A stretch of DNA of 64,000 nt, from contig CAZWGO010000007.1 of NCBI GenBank assembly GCA_964633355.1, positions 30,749 through 94,748 of the forward strand. The letters run 5' to 3'. Source of the DNA: Micavibrio_B sp964633355 (GTDB lineage Bacteria; Pseudomonadota; Alphaproteobacteria; Micavibrionales; Micavibrionaceae). Below are positions 1 to 7,699 of the stretch, one piece after another; position 1 is the stretch's first letter; each line of letters starts with the position of its first letter. Under the pieces are notes generated by a model, which was not told the DNA's origin, did not search any database, and worked only from the letters and a program-made list of their open reading frames with translations. The position numbers and the translations under genes were made by a program.

Positions 1-517
1 GGCGGCGCTGGATCTCGGAGGTCCGGTTATAGGGGTGGAGGATAAAGACCTCGATATTTTTTTTGCCCTGACAGGCTTCAATCGCCGCCGATCCGGTATC
101 GCCGGAGGTCGCGCCGAGAATCGTCACCCGCTTGCCGGATTTCTCTAATGTATAGTCAAAGAGGCGTCCTAAAAGCTGGAGCGCGACATCCTTGAAAGCC
201 AAAGTCGGACCATGGAAAAGCTCCATGATATAAAGACCGTCTTCGAGCTTTTTCAGCGGGGCAACTTGAGGACTGTCGAACACCGTATCGGCATATGTCT
301 CTTGCAAAATCTTGCGTAAATCTTCGCGCGGGAAATCGATAAAAGGCGCGATGACGGCTTCGGCAACATCTATATAGGAAGCGCCGTTTAGTGCTTTAAA
401 ATCAAGTGTCGGAAAGCTTTCAGGCACATACAGCCCGCCATCGGGCGCAAGGCCTTCCATCAGGACATCGGTGAATGTTTTTGGCTCATTAAAGCCGCGC
501 GTTGAGATATATTTCAT
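1..517 (-). CDS. thrC: Threonine synthase, N-terminal part (gene runs off the left edge)
   Basis: Threonine synthase converts O-phosphohomoserine to threonine with PLP in the cytoplasm. Translating the minus strand from the ATG at 515-517 gives a protein starting MKYISTRGFNEPKTF, followed by APDGGLYVPE, the FHGPTLAFKD segment around the PLP lysine, and LGATSGDTGSAAIE. All are hallmark stretches of the family. About 172 residues are inside the window and the C-terminal part is missing. The leader on the minus strand carries a palindrome and a terminator-like hairpin, so transcription may be attenuated. In related genomes an M16 peptidase often follows thrC; that neighbour would lie outside this window. 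Confidence 0.93.
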   Translation of the reverse strand, partial: MKYISTRGFNEPKTFTDVLMEGLAPDGGLYVPESFPTLDFKALNGASYIDVAEAVIAPFIDFPREDLRKILQETYADTVFDSPQVAPLKKLEDGLYIMELFHGPTLAFKDVALQLLGRLFDYTLEKSGKRVTILGATSGDTGSAAIEACQGKKNIEVFILHPYNRTSEIQRR

Positions 518-537
518 AGCTGATTTTTACCCTATAT

Positions 538-562
538 GTCATTCCTGCGAAAGCAGGAATCT
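538..562. repeat. Short palindromic repeat with GAAA loop
   Basis: GTCATTCCTGC-GAAA-GCAGGAAT forms a perfect 8 bp stem with a GAAA tetraloop. The same design (GTCATCCC.GCGAAAGC.GGGAT) recurs at 19751, 19797 and 24197. This is a common intergenic palindrome type in proteobacteria. In the minus-strand transcript it lies just upstream of the thrC start. Confidence 0.75.
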
Positions 563-583
563 CAAGACAAAACACGCAACGAA

Positions 584-616
584 AAACCCCGCCAATCTTT
601 CGACTGACGGGGCTTT
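584..616 (-). terminator. Terminator-like hairpin in the thrC leader
   Basis: Stem CCCCG/CGGGG with two further pairs after one mismatch, flanked by AAAAA on the plus strand, which reads as TTTTT after the stem on the minus strand. No minus-strand gene is completed here, so it would act inside the thrC leader, as an attenuator or an orphan terminator. Confidence 0.5.
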
Positions 617-622
617 TGTGAA

Positions 623-703
623 TCATGTTTTTGGTTGTTTGGAAGCTTCCCTAGATTCTGGTCGGCTTCCTGATGAGGTAGAACGATATGAGATAGTTTT
701 CAT
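623..703 (-). CDS. Possible 26-residue leader peptide upstream of thrC
   Basis: An open frame begins about 3 bases after the start site predicted from the promoter at 714-742, and its stop codon lies about 7 bases before the terminator-like hairpin. It contains three Thr codons and many Ser codons, but no run of Thr codons. There is no clear Shine-Dalgarno sequence, so translation would need to be nearly leaderless. This could equally be a chance open frame. Confidence 0.2.
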   Translation of the reverse strand: MKTISYRSTSSGSRPESREASKQPKT

Positions 704-713
704 ACCGGCGTCA

Positions 714-742
714 TATTTAACGCAAGTATGACAATAACACAA
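714..742 (-). promoter_or_regulatory. Candidate sigma70 promoter for thrC
   Basis: On the minus strand TTGTGT (737-742) is followed after exactly 17 bases by TAAATA (714-719). It would start transcription near 706, about 190 bases upstream of the thrC ATG. Prediction by eye only. Confidence 0.35.
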
Positions 743-783
743 TATTTCTTTTTCGAAAAACGGAATCGTTGCTTTTCGGCATA

Positions 784-808
784 CTGTGGCGAGCGAGCCA
801 CAGTTTTT
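784..808 (+). terminator. Terminator-like hairpin before the lipoprotein gene
   Basis: CTGTGGC (784-790) pairs perfectly with GCCACAG (797-803) around a 6-base loop and is followed by TTTTT (804-808). It points toward the lipoprotein start at 848, only 40 bases away, with no plus-strand gene upstream. It is therefore either a leader attenuator or an insulator. Confidence 0.5.
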
Positions 809-847
809 CGTTTTGGCTTTTTGGCGACTCACGCTATTCACTTCTCC

Positions 848-1210
848 ATGAAAAAAATCATTGCCTCTCTTCTCCTCGCCTCAATTTTATCCATCACTGC
901 CTGTTCATCGATGCCCGAGCCGCGCACAACGCCTGTCGTTCGCTTTGCGCTTCGTGAAGACAACATCACCTCATGGCAGGAAATGGATGACGGCGTTGCC
1001 GTGGAACTAAACCGCGAAGGCCAGCGCAAGCTCTCTTCCATTACGCGCAACAACCAAGGCGCCGAGATGGAGATTTACGCAGGTCGCATTTTCGTCACCT
1101 CCGAAAAGATCAGCCGCCCGATCCGCGGTCAGAAAATCTATGTCGAGATCGATAACGACGATGCACGCGACGAAGTTCTCGCCATGCTGCCAAGAAACAA
1201 GAGAAGCTAA
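848..1210 (+). CDS. Lipoprotein with a SecD P1-head-like domain
   Basis: 120 residues. The ATG at 848 starts a lipoprotein signal MKKIIASLL...ITACSS with the lipobox Cys near residue 19. The open frame extends upstream to 728, but only this start gives a signal peptide. Residues about 30-115 (VAVELNREGQRKLSSIT, then AGRIFVTSEKISRPIRG) resemble the P1 head subdomain of SecD, without SecD's membrane helices. Such free SecD-like domains occur as lipoproteins of unknown role in proteobacteria; the assignment is by pattern only. The arsH start follows 2 bases after the stop, so the two are probably co-transcribed. Confidence 0.7.
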   Translation: MKKIIASLLLASILSITACSSMPEPRTTPVVRFALREDNITSWQEMDDGVAVELNREGQRKLSSITRNNQGAEMEIYAGRIFVTSEKISRPIRGQKIYVEIDNDDARDEVLAMLPRNKRS

Positions 1211-1212
1211 AT

Positions 1213-1971
1213 ATGAGCCGTCTTCGGAATTTAACGGACTGGGACCATCTGCCTGCTCTGAATAAGGATTACCTAGGCGATCTTGCCTCCAAAACCCTCC
1301 CCGACACGCTCGGCCACCCTCCGCGCATATTGCTTTTATACGGATCGCTGCGTGAACGCTCCTTCTCCAGGCTTGCCACTGAAGAAGCCGCCAGAATCCT
1401 GAAACTTCTCGGGGCCGAGCCGCGTATTTTCGATCCCTCCGATCTCCCGCTGCCCGATCAGGTGAAAGGCGACGATCATCCCGCTGTTCAGGAGCTGCGT
1501 GAATTATCCATCTGGTCCGAAGGACAGGTCTGGTGCAGCCCCGAACGCCATGGCGCGATCAGCGCGGTCATCAAAAACCAGATCGACCATCTGCCCCTCA
1601 GCATGGGCGGCATTCGCCCGACACAGGGTCGCACGCTGGCCGTCATGCAGGTCAGCGGCGGCTCGCAGTCTTTCAATGCCGTGAATACGCTGCGGCTTCT
1701 GGGCCGCTGGATGCGTATGTTCACCATTCCCAATCAATCGAGCGTGGCGAAAGCTTTCGAGGAATTCGACGAACAGGGCCGCATGAAGCCATCCGCCTAT
1801 TACGACAGGATCGTCGATGTGATGGAAGAGCTGGTCCGCTTTACGATTTTACTTCGCCCGCATAGCGAAATACTGGTCGACCGCTATTCGGAGCGCAAGG
1901 AAGCGGCGGAAAAGAAAATCAAGGCTGAAACGGATTTATCGGCTATCGCCACGGCGCATCAGAAAAGTTAA
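1213..1971 (+). CDS. arsH: ArsH-type NADPH-dependent FMN reductase
   Basis: 252 residues, the usual size for ArsH. The flavodoxin-like fold shows in ILLLYGSLRERSFSRL (phosphate-binding loop for FMN, about residues 35-50), EGQVWCSPERHGAISAVIKNQ (about 97-117) and the GRTLAVMQVSGGSQSFNAVN segment. ArsH enzymes reduce FMN, quinones or azo dyes with NADPH and oxidise organoarsenicals. No arsenic genes (arsR, arsC, acr3) lie nearby, so the role here may be general redox protection. Translationally close to the preceding lipoprotein. Confidence 0.88.
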   Translation: MSRLRNLTDWDHLPALNKDYLGDLASKTLPDTLGHPPRILLLYGSLRERSFSRLATEEAARILKLLGAEPRIFDPSDLPLPDQVKGDDHPAVQELRELSIWSEGQVWCSPERHGAISAVIKNQIDHLPLSMGGIRPTQGRTLAVMQVSGGSQSFNAVNTLRLLGRWMRMFTIPNQSSVAKAFEEFDEQGRMKPSAYYDRIVDVMEELVRFTILLRPHSEILVDRYSERKEAAEKKIKAETDLSAIATAHQKS

Positions 1972-2003
1972 CCTAGAAAGAAGGTTTAGATTAAAAGAAA
2001 ACT

Positions 2004-2771
2004 TTAATCTTCTAATTCCTTTAAAAATTTTTGTGATATTTCTGAGATCGTTTTTACATCTACAAGCATTTGGACATGAAAAGCTACCGGCTTACTATTT
2101 TCTTCAAAGGAGTGTTTCATCCAAGGCCTAAAAAGACCTAAATTTTCCTGGTCTTTATTCAACCTATGGTAAGTTTCATAATTCCGTTTTTTTAATGCTT
2201 CATTTTTATTTAATTCCAAAAAATTAGATCTCTCTTGATCTTCCAAATCCAAAACATAGGGAGGAATATAAAGCGGAATTCTATGAGCTAAAGAATGCCG
2301 AAAATCTTCTAAATATGTTAGCCAATCCTTTAAACCATCCAGATATTCGCTAAAATCTCTAGATAAAACCGATTTAATATTTTTATTAGAAAATTTAACT
2401 TCAGTCTTCTTCTTAAAACTAAAGTTTTTCTCATTCACCCATATCCAAGCTAAGTTATCAATACAACCAAAGATATTAAAAATAAAACTTTGAAGATTGA
2501 TACACACATTTGTTAATTCATCACCTGATAATTTATCGACGCGATCTGCGGGACAGATAGAGAATATATTTTCTAGGCATTTTTTAAGAGTTTTAACTCT
2601 TCTTGCAAATCCATGTTTTGCAAATTCAGAAGATTTTGGGTTCTTAAAACTTAAATTTATATATCTCAGAAGAAGCCTATCACATTCTTCTAAAACATTT
2701 TTGTATTCCTTGCCTATTTCATTAAGGTCCTCTGCATTATAATAGCACTCTGGCTTACTTATCACTCCCAC
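2004..2771 (-). CDS. Uncharacterised AT-rich protein with a HEPN-like R-x4-H motif
   Basis: 255 residues. The start is GTG at 2769-2771, overlapping the guaA stop by 10 bases; a second GTG two codons in is also possible. The protein is rich in Lys, Asn and Phe and clearly more AT-rich than its neighbours, suggesting acquisition. Residues 158-163 (RHSLAH) fit the R-x4-H signature of HEPN nucleases, in a mainly helical context followed by IPLYIPPYV. I recall similar proteins with RIAHRIPLYIPP blocks of unknown function. It could act in defence or as a toxin-like RNase, but no antitoxin or other defence gene is adjacent, so function is open. Confidence 0.7.
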   Translation of the reverse strand: MGVISKPECYYNAEDLNEIGKEYKNVLEECDRLLLRYINLSFKNPKSSEFAKHGFARRVKTLKKCLENIFSICPADRVDKLSGDELTNVCINLQSFIFNIFGCIDNLAWIWVNEKNFSFKKKTEVKFSNKNIKSVLSRDFSEYLDGLKDWLTYLEDFRHSLAHRIPLYIPPYVLDLEDQERSNFLELNKNEALKKRNYETYHRLNKDQENLGLFRPWMKHSFEENSKPVAFHVQMLVDVKTISEISQKFLKELED

Positions 2772-4357
2772 TCAATCGTCCCCGGTGGTTTCGAGGTAAT
2801 ATCATACACAACGCGGTTGATGCCGCGGACTTCGTTGATAATGCGGGTCGAGACGCGGCCTAGGAATTCATGGTCGAAGTGATAGTAATCCGCCGTCATA
2901 CCGTCGGTCGAGGTGACGGCGCGCAAAGCGCAGACGAATTCATAGGTGCGTTCATCGCCCATGACGCCGACGGTTTTGACCGGCAGCAATACGGCAAAAG
3001 CCTGCCAGATCGCGTCATATAATCCGGCGTTGCGAATTTCCTCTAAATAGATTGTATCGGCCTTGCGCAAGATATCGAGTTTCTCCCCAGTGATTTCGCC
3101 CGGCAGTCGGATCGCAAGTCCCGGGCCCGGGAAAGGATGGCGGCGGATAAAATCTTCCGGCATGCCAAGCTCGCGGCCCAGCGCACGCACCTCATCTTTA
3201 AAGAGTTCGCGCAGCGGTTCGACCAGTTGCAATTTCATATAGTCGGGCAGACCGCCGACATTGTGGTGGGACTTAATCGTTTGCGACGGACCACCGATAA
3301 CGGAGACGGATTCTACCACGTCCGGATAGAGCGTGCCCTGCGCGAGAAACTCCGCGCCGCCGACTTCCTTCGAACGCTTGTCGAATACATCGATAAAAAG
3401 TTTGCCGATGGTTTTGCGTTTTGTTTCCGGATCGGACACGCCCTCTAACGCGCCAAGAAAAAGCTCCTGCGCCTGATCGTGAATGAGGGGGATATTGTAA
3501 TGATCGCGGAACATCTTGACGACCTGTTCGCTTTCGCCTGCGCGCATCAATCCGGTATCGACATAGATACAGGTGAGTTGATTGCCGATGGCTTCATGCA
3601 GAAGAACTGCCGTCACCGATGAATCGACACCGCCTGACAGGCCGCAAATGACTTTGCCCTTGCCGACTTGTGCACGAATTTTGGCAATCGATTCCTCGCG
3701 GAATGCCGCCATTGTCCAGTCGCCCTTGCAGCCGCAAATATTATGCGTGAAGTTTTTGAGAAGCTGCGCCCCGTGCGGCGTATGCACGACTTCGGGGTGG
3801 AATTGCGTCGCCCAGAAACGGCGTTCTTCGTTGGAAATAATTGCGTAAGGCGCGCCTTCGGATTTTGCGACGACCTTAAAGCCCGGTGCCATTTCAGTGA
3901 CGCGGTCGCCGTGGCTCATCCATACCTGTTCATGCGCGCCCTTAGCCCAGACGCCTTCCGAGATCGCGCTTGTCTCCACCACATCGATATAGGCGCGTCC
4001 GAATTCGCGGCCATCGGAGCCTTCGACCTTGCCGCCGAGTTGGTGCATCATCACCTGCTGGCCGTAGCAAATGCCGAAAATCGGCAAGCCCAGATCATAG
4101 ATATAGGTTGGCGGGTGCGGCGCGCCTTCGGCGTAAACGCTGCACGGGCTTCCCGATAAAATGATGCCCTTGGGCGCAAAGGCGGCGACGCGCTCTTCGG
4201 CGGCCTGATTATACGGCCAGATTTCACAATAAACACCGGATTCTCTTAAGCGGCGGGCGATGAGCTGGGTCACTTGGCTCCCGAAATCGAGGATCAGGAT
4301 CTTGTCGTGATCGGCGGAAGAAACGAGGGAAACGGAAGGGGATGCGGCTGTTTTCAT
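2762..4357 (-). CDS. guaA: GMP synthase (glutamine-hydrolysing)
   Basis: 531 residues, full length. It converts XMP, glutamine and ATP to GMP, the last step of guanine nucleotide synthesis. The class I amidotransferase domain has Cys97 in GICYGQQ and the His187/Glu189 pair in FHPEVV. The ATP pyrophosphatase domain begins with the SGGVDS loop at 241-246, and the C-terminal dimerisation part ends in KPPGTIEWE, the canonical end. guaB, the preceding enzyme, lies about 9 kb away on the same strand. The gene is divergent from metF. Confidence 0.98.
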   Translation of the reverse strand: MKTAASPSVSLVSSADHDKILILDFGSQVTQLIARRLRESGVYCEIWPYNQAAEERVAAFAPKGIILSGSPCSVYAEGAPHPPTYIYDLGLPIFGICYGQQVMMHQLGGKVEGSDGREFGRAYIDVVETSAISEGVWAKGAHEQVWMSHGDRVTEMAPGFKVVAKSEGAPYAIISNEERRFWATQFHPEVVHTPHGAQLLKNFTHNICGCKGDWTMAAFREESIAKIRAQVGKGKVICGLSGGVDSSVTAVLLHEAIGNQLTCIYVDTGLMRAGESEQVVKMFRDHYNIPLIHDQAQELFLGALEGVSDPETKRKTIGKLFIDVFDKRSKEVGGAEFLAQGTLYPDVVESVSVIGGPSQTIKSHHNVGGLPDYMKLQLVEPLRELFKDEVRALGRELGMPEDFIRRHPFPGPGLAIRLPGEITGEKLDILRKADTIYLEEIRNAGLYDAIWQAFAVLLPVKTVGVMGDERTYEFVCALRAVTSTDGMTADYYHFDHEFLGRVSTRIINEVRGINRVVYDITSKPPGTIEWE

Positions 4358-4461
4358 GCCTCTTTTTAAACATTCGGCGCGGCGGTTACAAATGCATTTA
4401 TTATTTGACAGGCCCCGCCCCTTTGCCTAACAATTATAGGGTTGGCTCTGTAAGGAGACAA

Positions 4462-4510
4462 ACGCGGCATTTGACGGACAGCTTGCACCGCGTAAAAAAA
4501 GCTAAAGCGG
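4462..4510 (+). ncRNA. SAM-II riboswitch aptamer upstream of metF
   Basis: ACGCGG (4462-4467) pairs with CCGCGT (4487-4492). The loop reads CATTTGACGGACAGCTTGCA and the 3' tail contains AAAGCTAAAG. This matches the SAM-II layout known from alphaproteobacterial met genes: an ATTTrA..-ttGCA loop, a P1 stem, then GCTAAA. AGCTT in the loop (4480-4484) can pair with AAGCT (4499-4503), which would form the pseudoknot. SAM-II elements bind S-adenosylmethionine and switch methionine genes off. Recognised by eye, not by covariance search. Confidence 0.8.
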
Positions 4511-4535
4511 CTGCGGCCCGGTTCTCTCAACCGAA

Positions 4536-4564
4536 CTGCTGTGGTGTCCCTAACCGAACAGCAG
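4536..4564 (+). promoter_or_regulatory. Hairpin overlapping the metF ribosome binding site
   Basis: CTGCTGT (4536-4542) is the exact complement of ACAGCAG (4558-4564). The 3' arm covers the AG of the AGGA ribosome binding sequence (4563-4566), 6 bases before the metF ATG. It could be the expression platform of the riboswitch, or simply a translation-tuning hairpin. Confidence 0.45.
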
Positions 4565-4572
4565 GACATTAA

Positions 4573-5406
4573 ATGACTGATCTTACCTATAGTTTTGAGT
4601 TTTTCCCTCCGAAATCAGAGAAATCGGCGCAGGAGCTATTAAGCAGCGTCGAAGAGCTTTCGTGTTTTTCACCGAAATTTATGACCGTGACTTTCGGTAC
4701 CGGCGGCGGCTCGCGCGATACCACGCTCCAAACCCTGAAGAATTTGCAAAGAGCGGCCCACGGCATCCCCTTCGGCAGCCATTTGACCTATATCTCGCAT
4801 ACCAAGGACGAGCTGGACCATTATACCGATCTCCTCTGGAACCAAGGTATACGCCATCTGGTTGCGCTGCGCGGAGACATGCCGACCAATCTTGTCTGGC
4901 CGCTCGATCCCGATGCTGAATATTACCAGTTCACGTCCGATTTCGTGGAGGCTTTGCTCAAACGCCATCCCTTCGATATCAGTGTCGGTGCCTATCCGGA
5001 AAAACACCCCGATGCGCCGGATATGCAGGCCGATTTAATCGCGCTGAAGAAAAAATGCGATGCCGGCGCCGCTCGTGCCATCACCCAACTTTTCTTCGAT
5101 AACGATCTCTATTACCGCTTTGTGGACGCCACGCAAAAAGCGGGGATTACGACGCCGATTGTGCCCGGCCTTTTGCCGATCCGCGATTTTCAAAAGGTTT
5201 GCGAATTCGCCGGTAAATGCCAAGCCAGCGTGCCCCAATTCCTGCATGAAAAATTTGCGGGCGATATCTCGGACAATCTGGCCGAGGATTTACTCATCGA
5301 GCAAGTCGAAGACCTCGCCAAAAACGGCGTCGATCATATCCATTTCTATACATTAAACAAAAGCAGCGTTTTGAATACTGTCTGCAAAAATTTCAGTAAA
5401 AATTAA
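4573..5406 (+). CDS. metF: 5,10-methylenetetrahydrofolate reductase
   Basis: 277 residues, slightly shorter than E. coli MetF (296). It uses FAD and NAD(P)H to make 5-methyl-THF, the methyl donor for methionine synthase. EFFPPKSEK at residues 9-17 carries the Glu and Phe typical of the active site. VTFGTGGGSRD (about 38-48), LRGDMP (about 99-104) and the C-terminal DHIHFYTLN are standard family blocks. It lies 13 bases upstream of metE in one operon, behind a SAM-II riboswitch. Confidence 0.96.
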   Translation: MTDLTYSFEFFPPKSEKSAQELLSSVEELSCFSPKFMTVTFGTGGGSRDTTLQTLKNLQRAAHGIPFGSHLTYISHTKDELDHYTDLLWNQGIRHLVALRGDMPTNLVWPLDPDAEYYQFTSDFVEALLKRHPFDISVGAYPEKHPDAPDMQADLIALKKKCDAGAARAITQLFFDNDLYYRFVDATQKAGITTPIVPGLLPIRDFQKVCEFAGKCQASVPQFLHEKFAGDISDNLAEDLLIEQVEDLAKNGVDHIHFYTLNKSSVLNTVCKNFSKN

Positions 5407-5419
5407 GGAGATAAAAACA

Positions 5420-7699
5420 ATGGTATTAGCCCTCAATCTCGGATTCCCCCGCATCGGCCTGAAACGCGAATTGAAAAAAGCGCTCGAGAGTTACTGGAAA
5501 GGTGACATCTCGCGCGACGATTTATTCGCCACCGGCAAAGAGCTTCGCCTGCGCCACTGGCAATTGCAAAAAGACGCAGGAATTTCTTATGTTCCGGTCA
5601 ATGATTTCTCTTATTACGATCATATGCTCGACACATCATGCCTGCTCGGCGTTATTCCGGAGCGTTATGATCTAAACGATCCCGATCTATATTTCTCGAT
5701 GGCACGCGGCTCACAGAAAAACGGTCAGGACGTGATTGCCTGTGAAATGACCAAATGGTTTGACACCAATTATCACTATATCGTACCGGAACTGAAAAAA
5801 GGCCAAAGCTTCAAACTCTCGACGGATAAAATCTTTGCCGAGGCAAAAGAAGCACAAGAAGCCGGTTTTGAGCCCCACCCTGTTCTGGTCGGCCCGATCA
5901 CGTTTTTAACCCTTGCTAAAAAAGCAGAAGATTTCACGACCTGCCGCTATGAGCTGACTGAATCTCTCGCCAAAGTCTATGGAGAGATTTGCCAGAAACT
6001 CGTCGCGCAAGGCATTACATGGATTCAACTCGATGAGCCCTGCCTCTGCGTCGATATTCATCCGAAAGCCAAGGAAGCCTATACTCTCGCGTATAAAATC
6101 ATCAAAGACGCCGCGCCGGAGATGAATATCCATCTGGGCACTTACTTTGAAGGATTGCGTGAAAATCTCGATCTCGCCTTCTCGCTGCCAATTGCCGCAC
6201 TCGGGGTCGATCTGGTCCGCGCCCCCGACCAACTGGAGCCTGCGATTGCCAAGGCGAAAGAAACAGATATTTGCCTCGTGCTCGGTCTCGTCGATGGCCG
6301 CAATGTCTGGAAAAACGATCTCTCTGCTTCGCTCGCCAAAATCGAAAAAGCGAAAGCGGTTTTGGGCGATGCCTTTGCGGTATCGGGGAGCTGTTCCCTC
6401 CTTCACTCGCCCATCGATCTCGATGAAGAAACGGCGCTCGACGCTGAAGTGAAATCATGGATGGCATTTGCAAAACAAAAGCTTGCTGAGATTTCGATTC
6501 TCGCGCGTGGCCCAACATCGGAAGAACTAGAGGAAAGCGATAAAATTGCGGAGAGCCGTAAGACATCGAAACGCATTCACAACGATGCGGTTAAAACTCG
6601 TCTAAATGCCGTGACGCCGGATATGCTGGAACGCCACCATGCCTTCCCGGTCCGCGTTAAAGCGCAGCAGCAAGCGTTAAATCTGCCCGCCTTCCCGACC
6701 ACAACCATCGGCTCTTTCCCGCAGACGAAGGAAATCCGCCTCGCCCGCGCCGCCTTCAAACGCGGTGAATTGTCCGAAGCCGCCTATACGGAAGACATGA
6801 AGCGCGAGATCGAACTGGTCGTGAAGTATCAGGAAGAAGCGGGTCTCGATGTGCCTGTTCACGGCGAAGCCGAGCGCAACGACATGGTCGAATATTTCGG
6901 CGAACAGCTCGACGGTTTTGTTTTCTCGAAGAACGGCTGGGTTCAGTCTTACGGATCGCGCTACGTCAAGCCTCCGATTATCTTCGGCGATGTCTCGCGC
7001 CCGAAGCCGATGACCGTGCAATGGTCTGCCTACGCGCAAAGCCTGACAGAGAAGCCGATGAAGGGCATGCTGACCGGACCAATCACGATCCTTTGCTGGT
7101 CTTTTGTCCGCAACGATCAACCGCGCGAACAAACCGCCAAGCAAATCGCCCTCGCCATCCGCGACGAAGTGCGTGACTTGGAGCAAGCGGGGATTCACGT
7201 CATCCAGATCGACGAACCGGCCCTTCGTGAAGGTTTGCCCTTGCGTGAATCAGACCGCGCCGCCTATCTGAAATGGGCGGTCGATGCGTTCAAACTTTCG
7301 GCGGCAACCGTTGAAGACACGACGCAGATTCACACCCATATGTGTTATGCCGAGTTCAACGATATTATCGATTCCATCGCCGCGCTCGACGCCGATGTCA
7401 TCTCGATTGAAACCTCGCGCTCGCAAATGGAGCTTCTCGATGCGTTCGTTAAATACAAATATCCGAACGAGATCGGTCCCGGCGTTTACGATATCCATAG
7501 CCCGCGCGTGCCAAGTGTCGAGGAAATGACGACGCTGCTCGAAAAAGCCCTGAAGGTTTTGAAACCGGAACAAATCTGGGTCAATCCGGATTGTGGCTTA
7601 AAGACCCGCGGCTGGCCGGAAACTAAGGCGGCTTTAGAGAACATGGTCGCCGCAGCGAAAGAGTTGCGGGCCAAAGTAAAAATCGATAAAGCGGCTTAG
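5420..7699 (+). CDS. metE: Cobalamin-independent methionine synthase
   Basis: 759 residues, full length. It transfers the methyl group from 5-methyl-THF (triglutamate) to homocysteine. The N-terminal half starts ALNLGFPRIGLKRELKKALE. The C-terminal catalytic half carries the zinc ligands: His and Cys in IHTHMCYAEF, Glu in ISIETSRSQ and Cys in VNPDCGLKTRGW. The FPTTTIGSFPQT linker marks the domain boundary. The ribosome binding site AAGGAG precedes the ATG. MetF supplies its substrate, so the two-gene operon is a complete methylation module. Its last 4 bases overlap the convergent mscS gene. Confidence 0.98.
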   Translation: MVLALNLGFPRIGLKRELKKALESYWKGDISRDDLFATGKELRLRHWQLQKDAGISYVPVNDFSYYDHMLDTSCLLGVIPERYDLNDPDLYFSMARGSQKNGQDVIACEMTKWFDTNYHYIVPELKKGQSFKLSTDKIFAEAKEAQEAGFEPHPVLVGPITFLTLAKKAEDFTTCRYELTESLAKVYGEICQKLVAQGITWIQLDEPCLCVDIHPKAKEAYTLAYKIIKDAAPEMNIHLGTYFEGLRENLDLAFSLPIAALGVDLVRAPDQLEPAIAKAKETDICLVLGLVDGRNVWKNDLSASLAKIEKAKAVLGDAFAVSGSCSLLHSPIDLDEETALDAEVKSWMAFAKQKLAEISILARGPTSEELEESDKIAESRKTSKRIHNDAVKTRLNAVTPDMLERHHAFPVRVKAQQQALNLPAFPTTTIGSFPQTKEIRLARAAFKRGELSEAAYTEDMKREIELVVKYQEEAGLDVPVHGEAERNDMVEYFGEQLDGFVFSKNGWVQSYGSRYVKPPIIFGDVSRPKPMTVQWSAYAQSLTEKPMKGMLTGPITILCWSFVRNDQPREQTAKQIALAIRDEVRDLEQAGIHVIQIDEPALREGLPLRESDRAAYLKWAVDAFKLSAATVEDTTQIHTHMCYAEFNDIIDSIAALDADVISIETSRSQMELLDAFVKYKYPNEIGPGVYDIHSPRVPSVEEMTTLLEKALKVLKPEQIWVNPDCGLKTRGWPETKAALENMVAAAKELRAKVKIDKAA

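Larger units (their letters stand above)
518..847. other. Intergenic region between divergent thrC and a lipoprotein gene
   Basis: 330 bases with no convincing long gene. It holds a GAAA-looped palindrome, a terminator-like hairpin with its T-run on the minus strand, a candidate minus-strand promoter with a short open frame, and a second terminator-like hairpin with its T-run on the plus strand. These are listed separately. Longer overlapping frames here lack good ribosome binding sites. Confidence 0.6.

Noticed and set aside
623..841. 72-residue minus-strand frame upstream of thrC as a protein gene
   Set aside because: No ribosome site at its start and no family resemblance; only its last 26 codons are discussed, as a possible leader.
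1213..1971. An arsenic resistance operon around arsH
   Set aside because: No arsR, arsC, arsB or acr3-like gene is present on either side.
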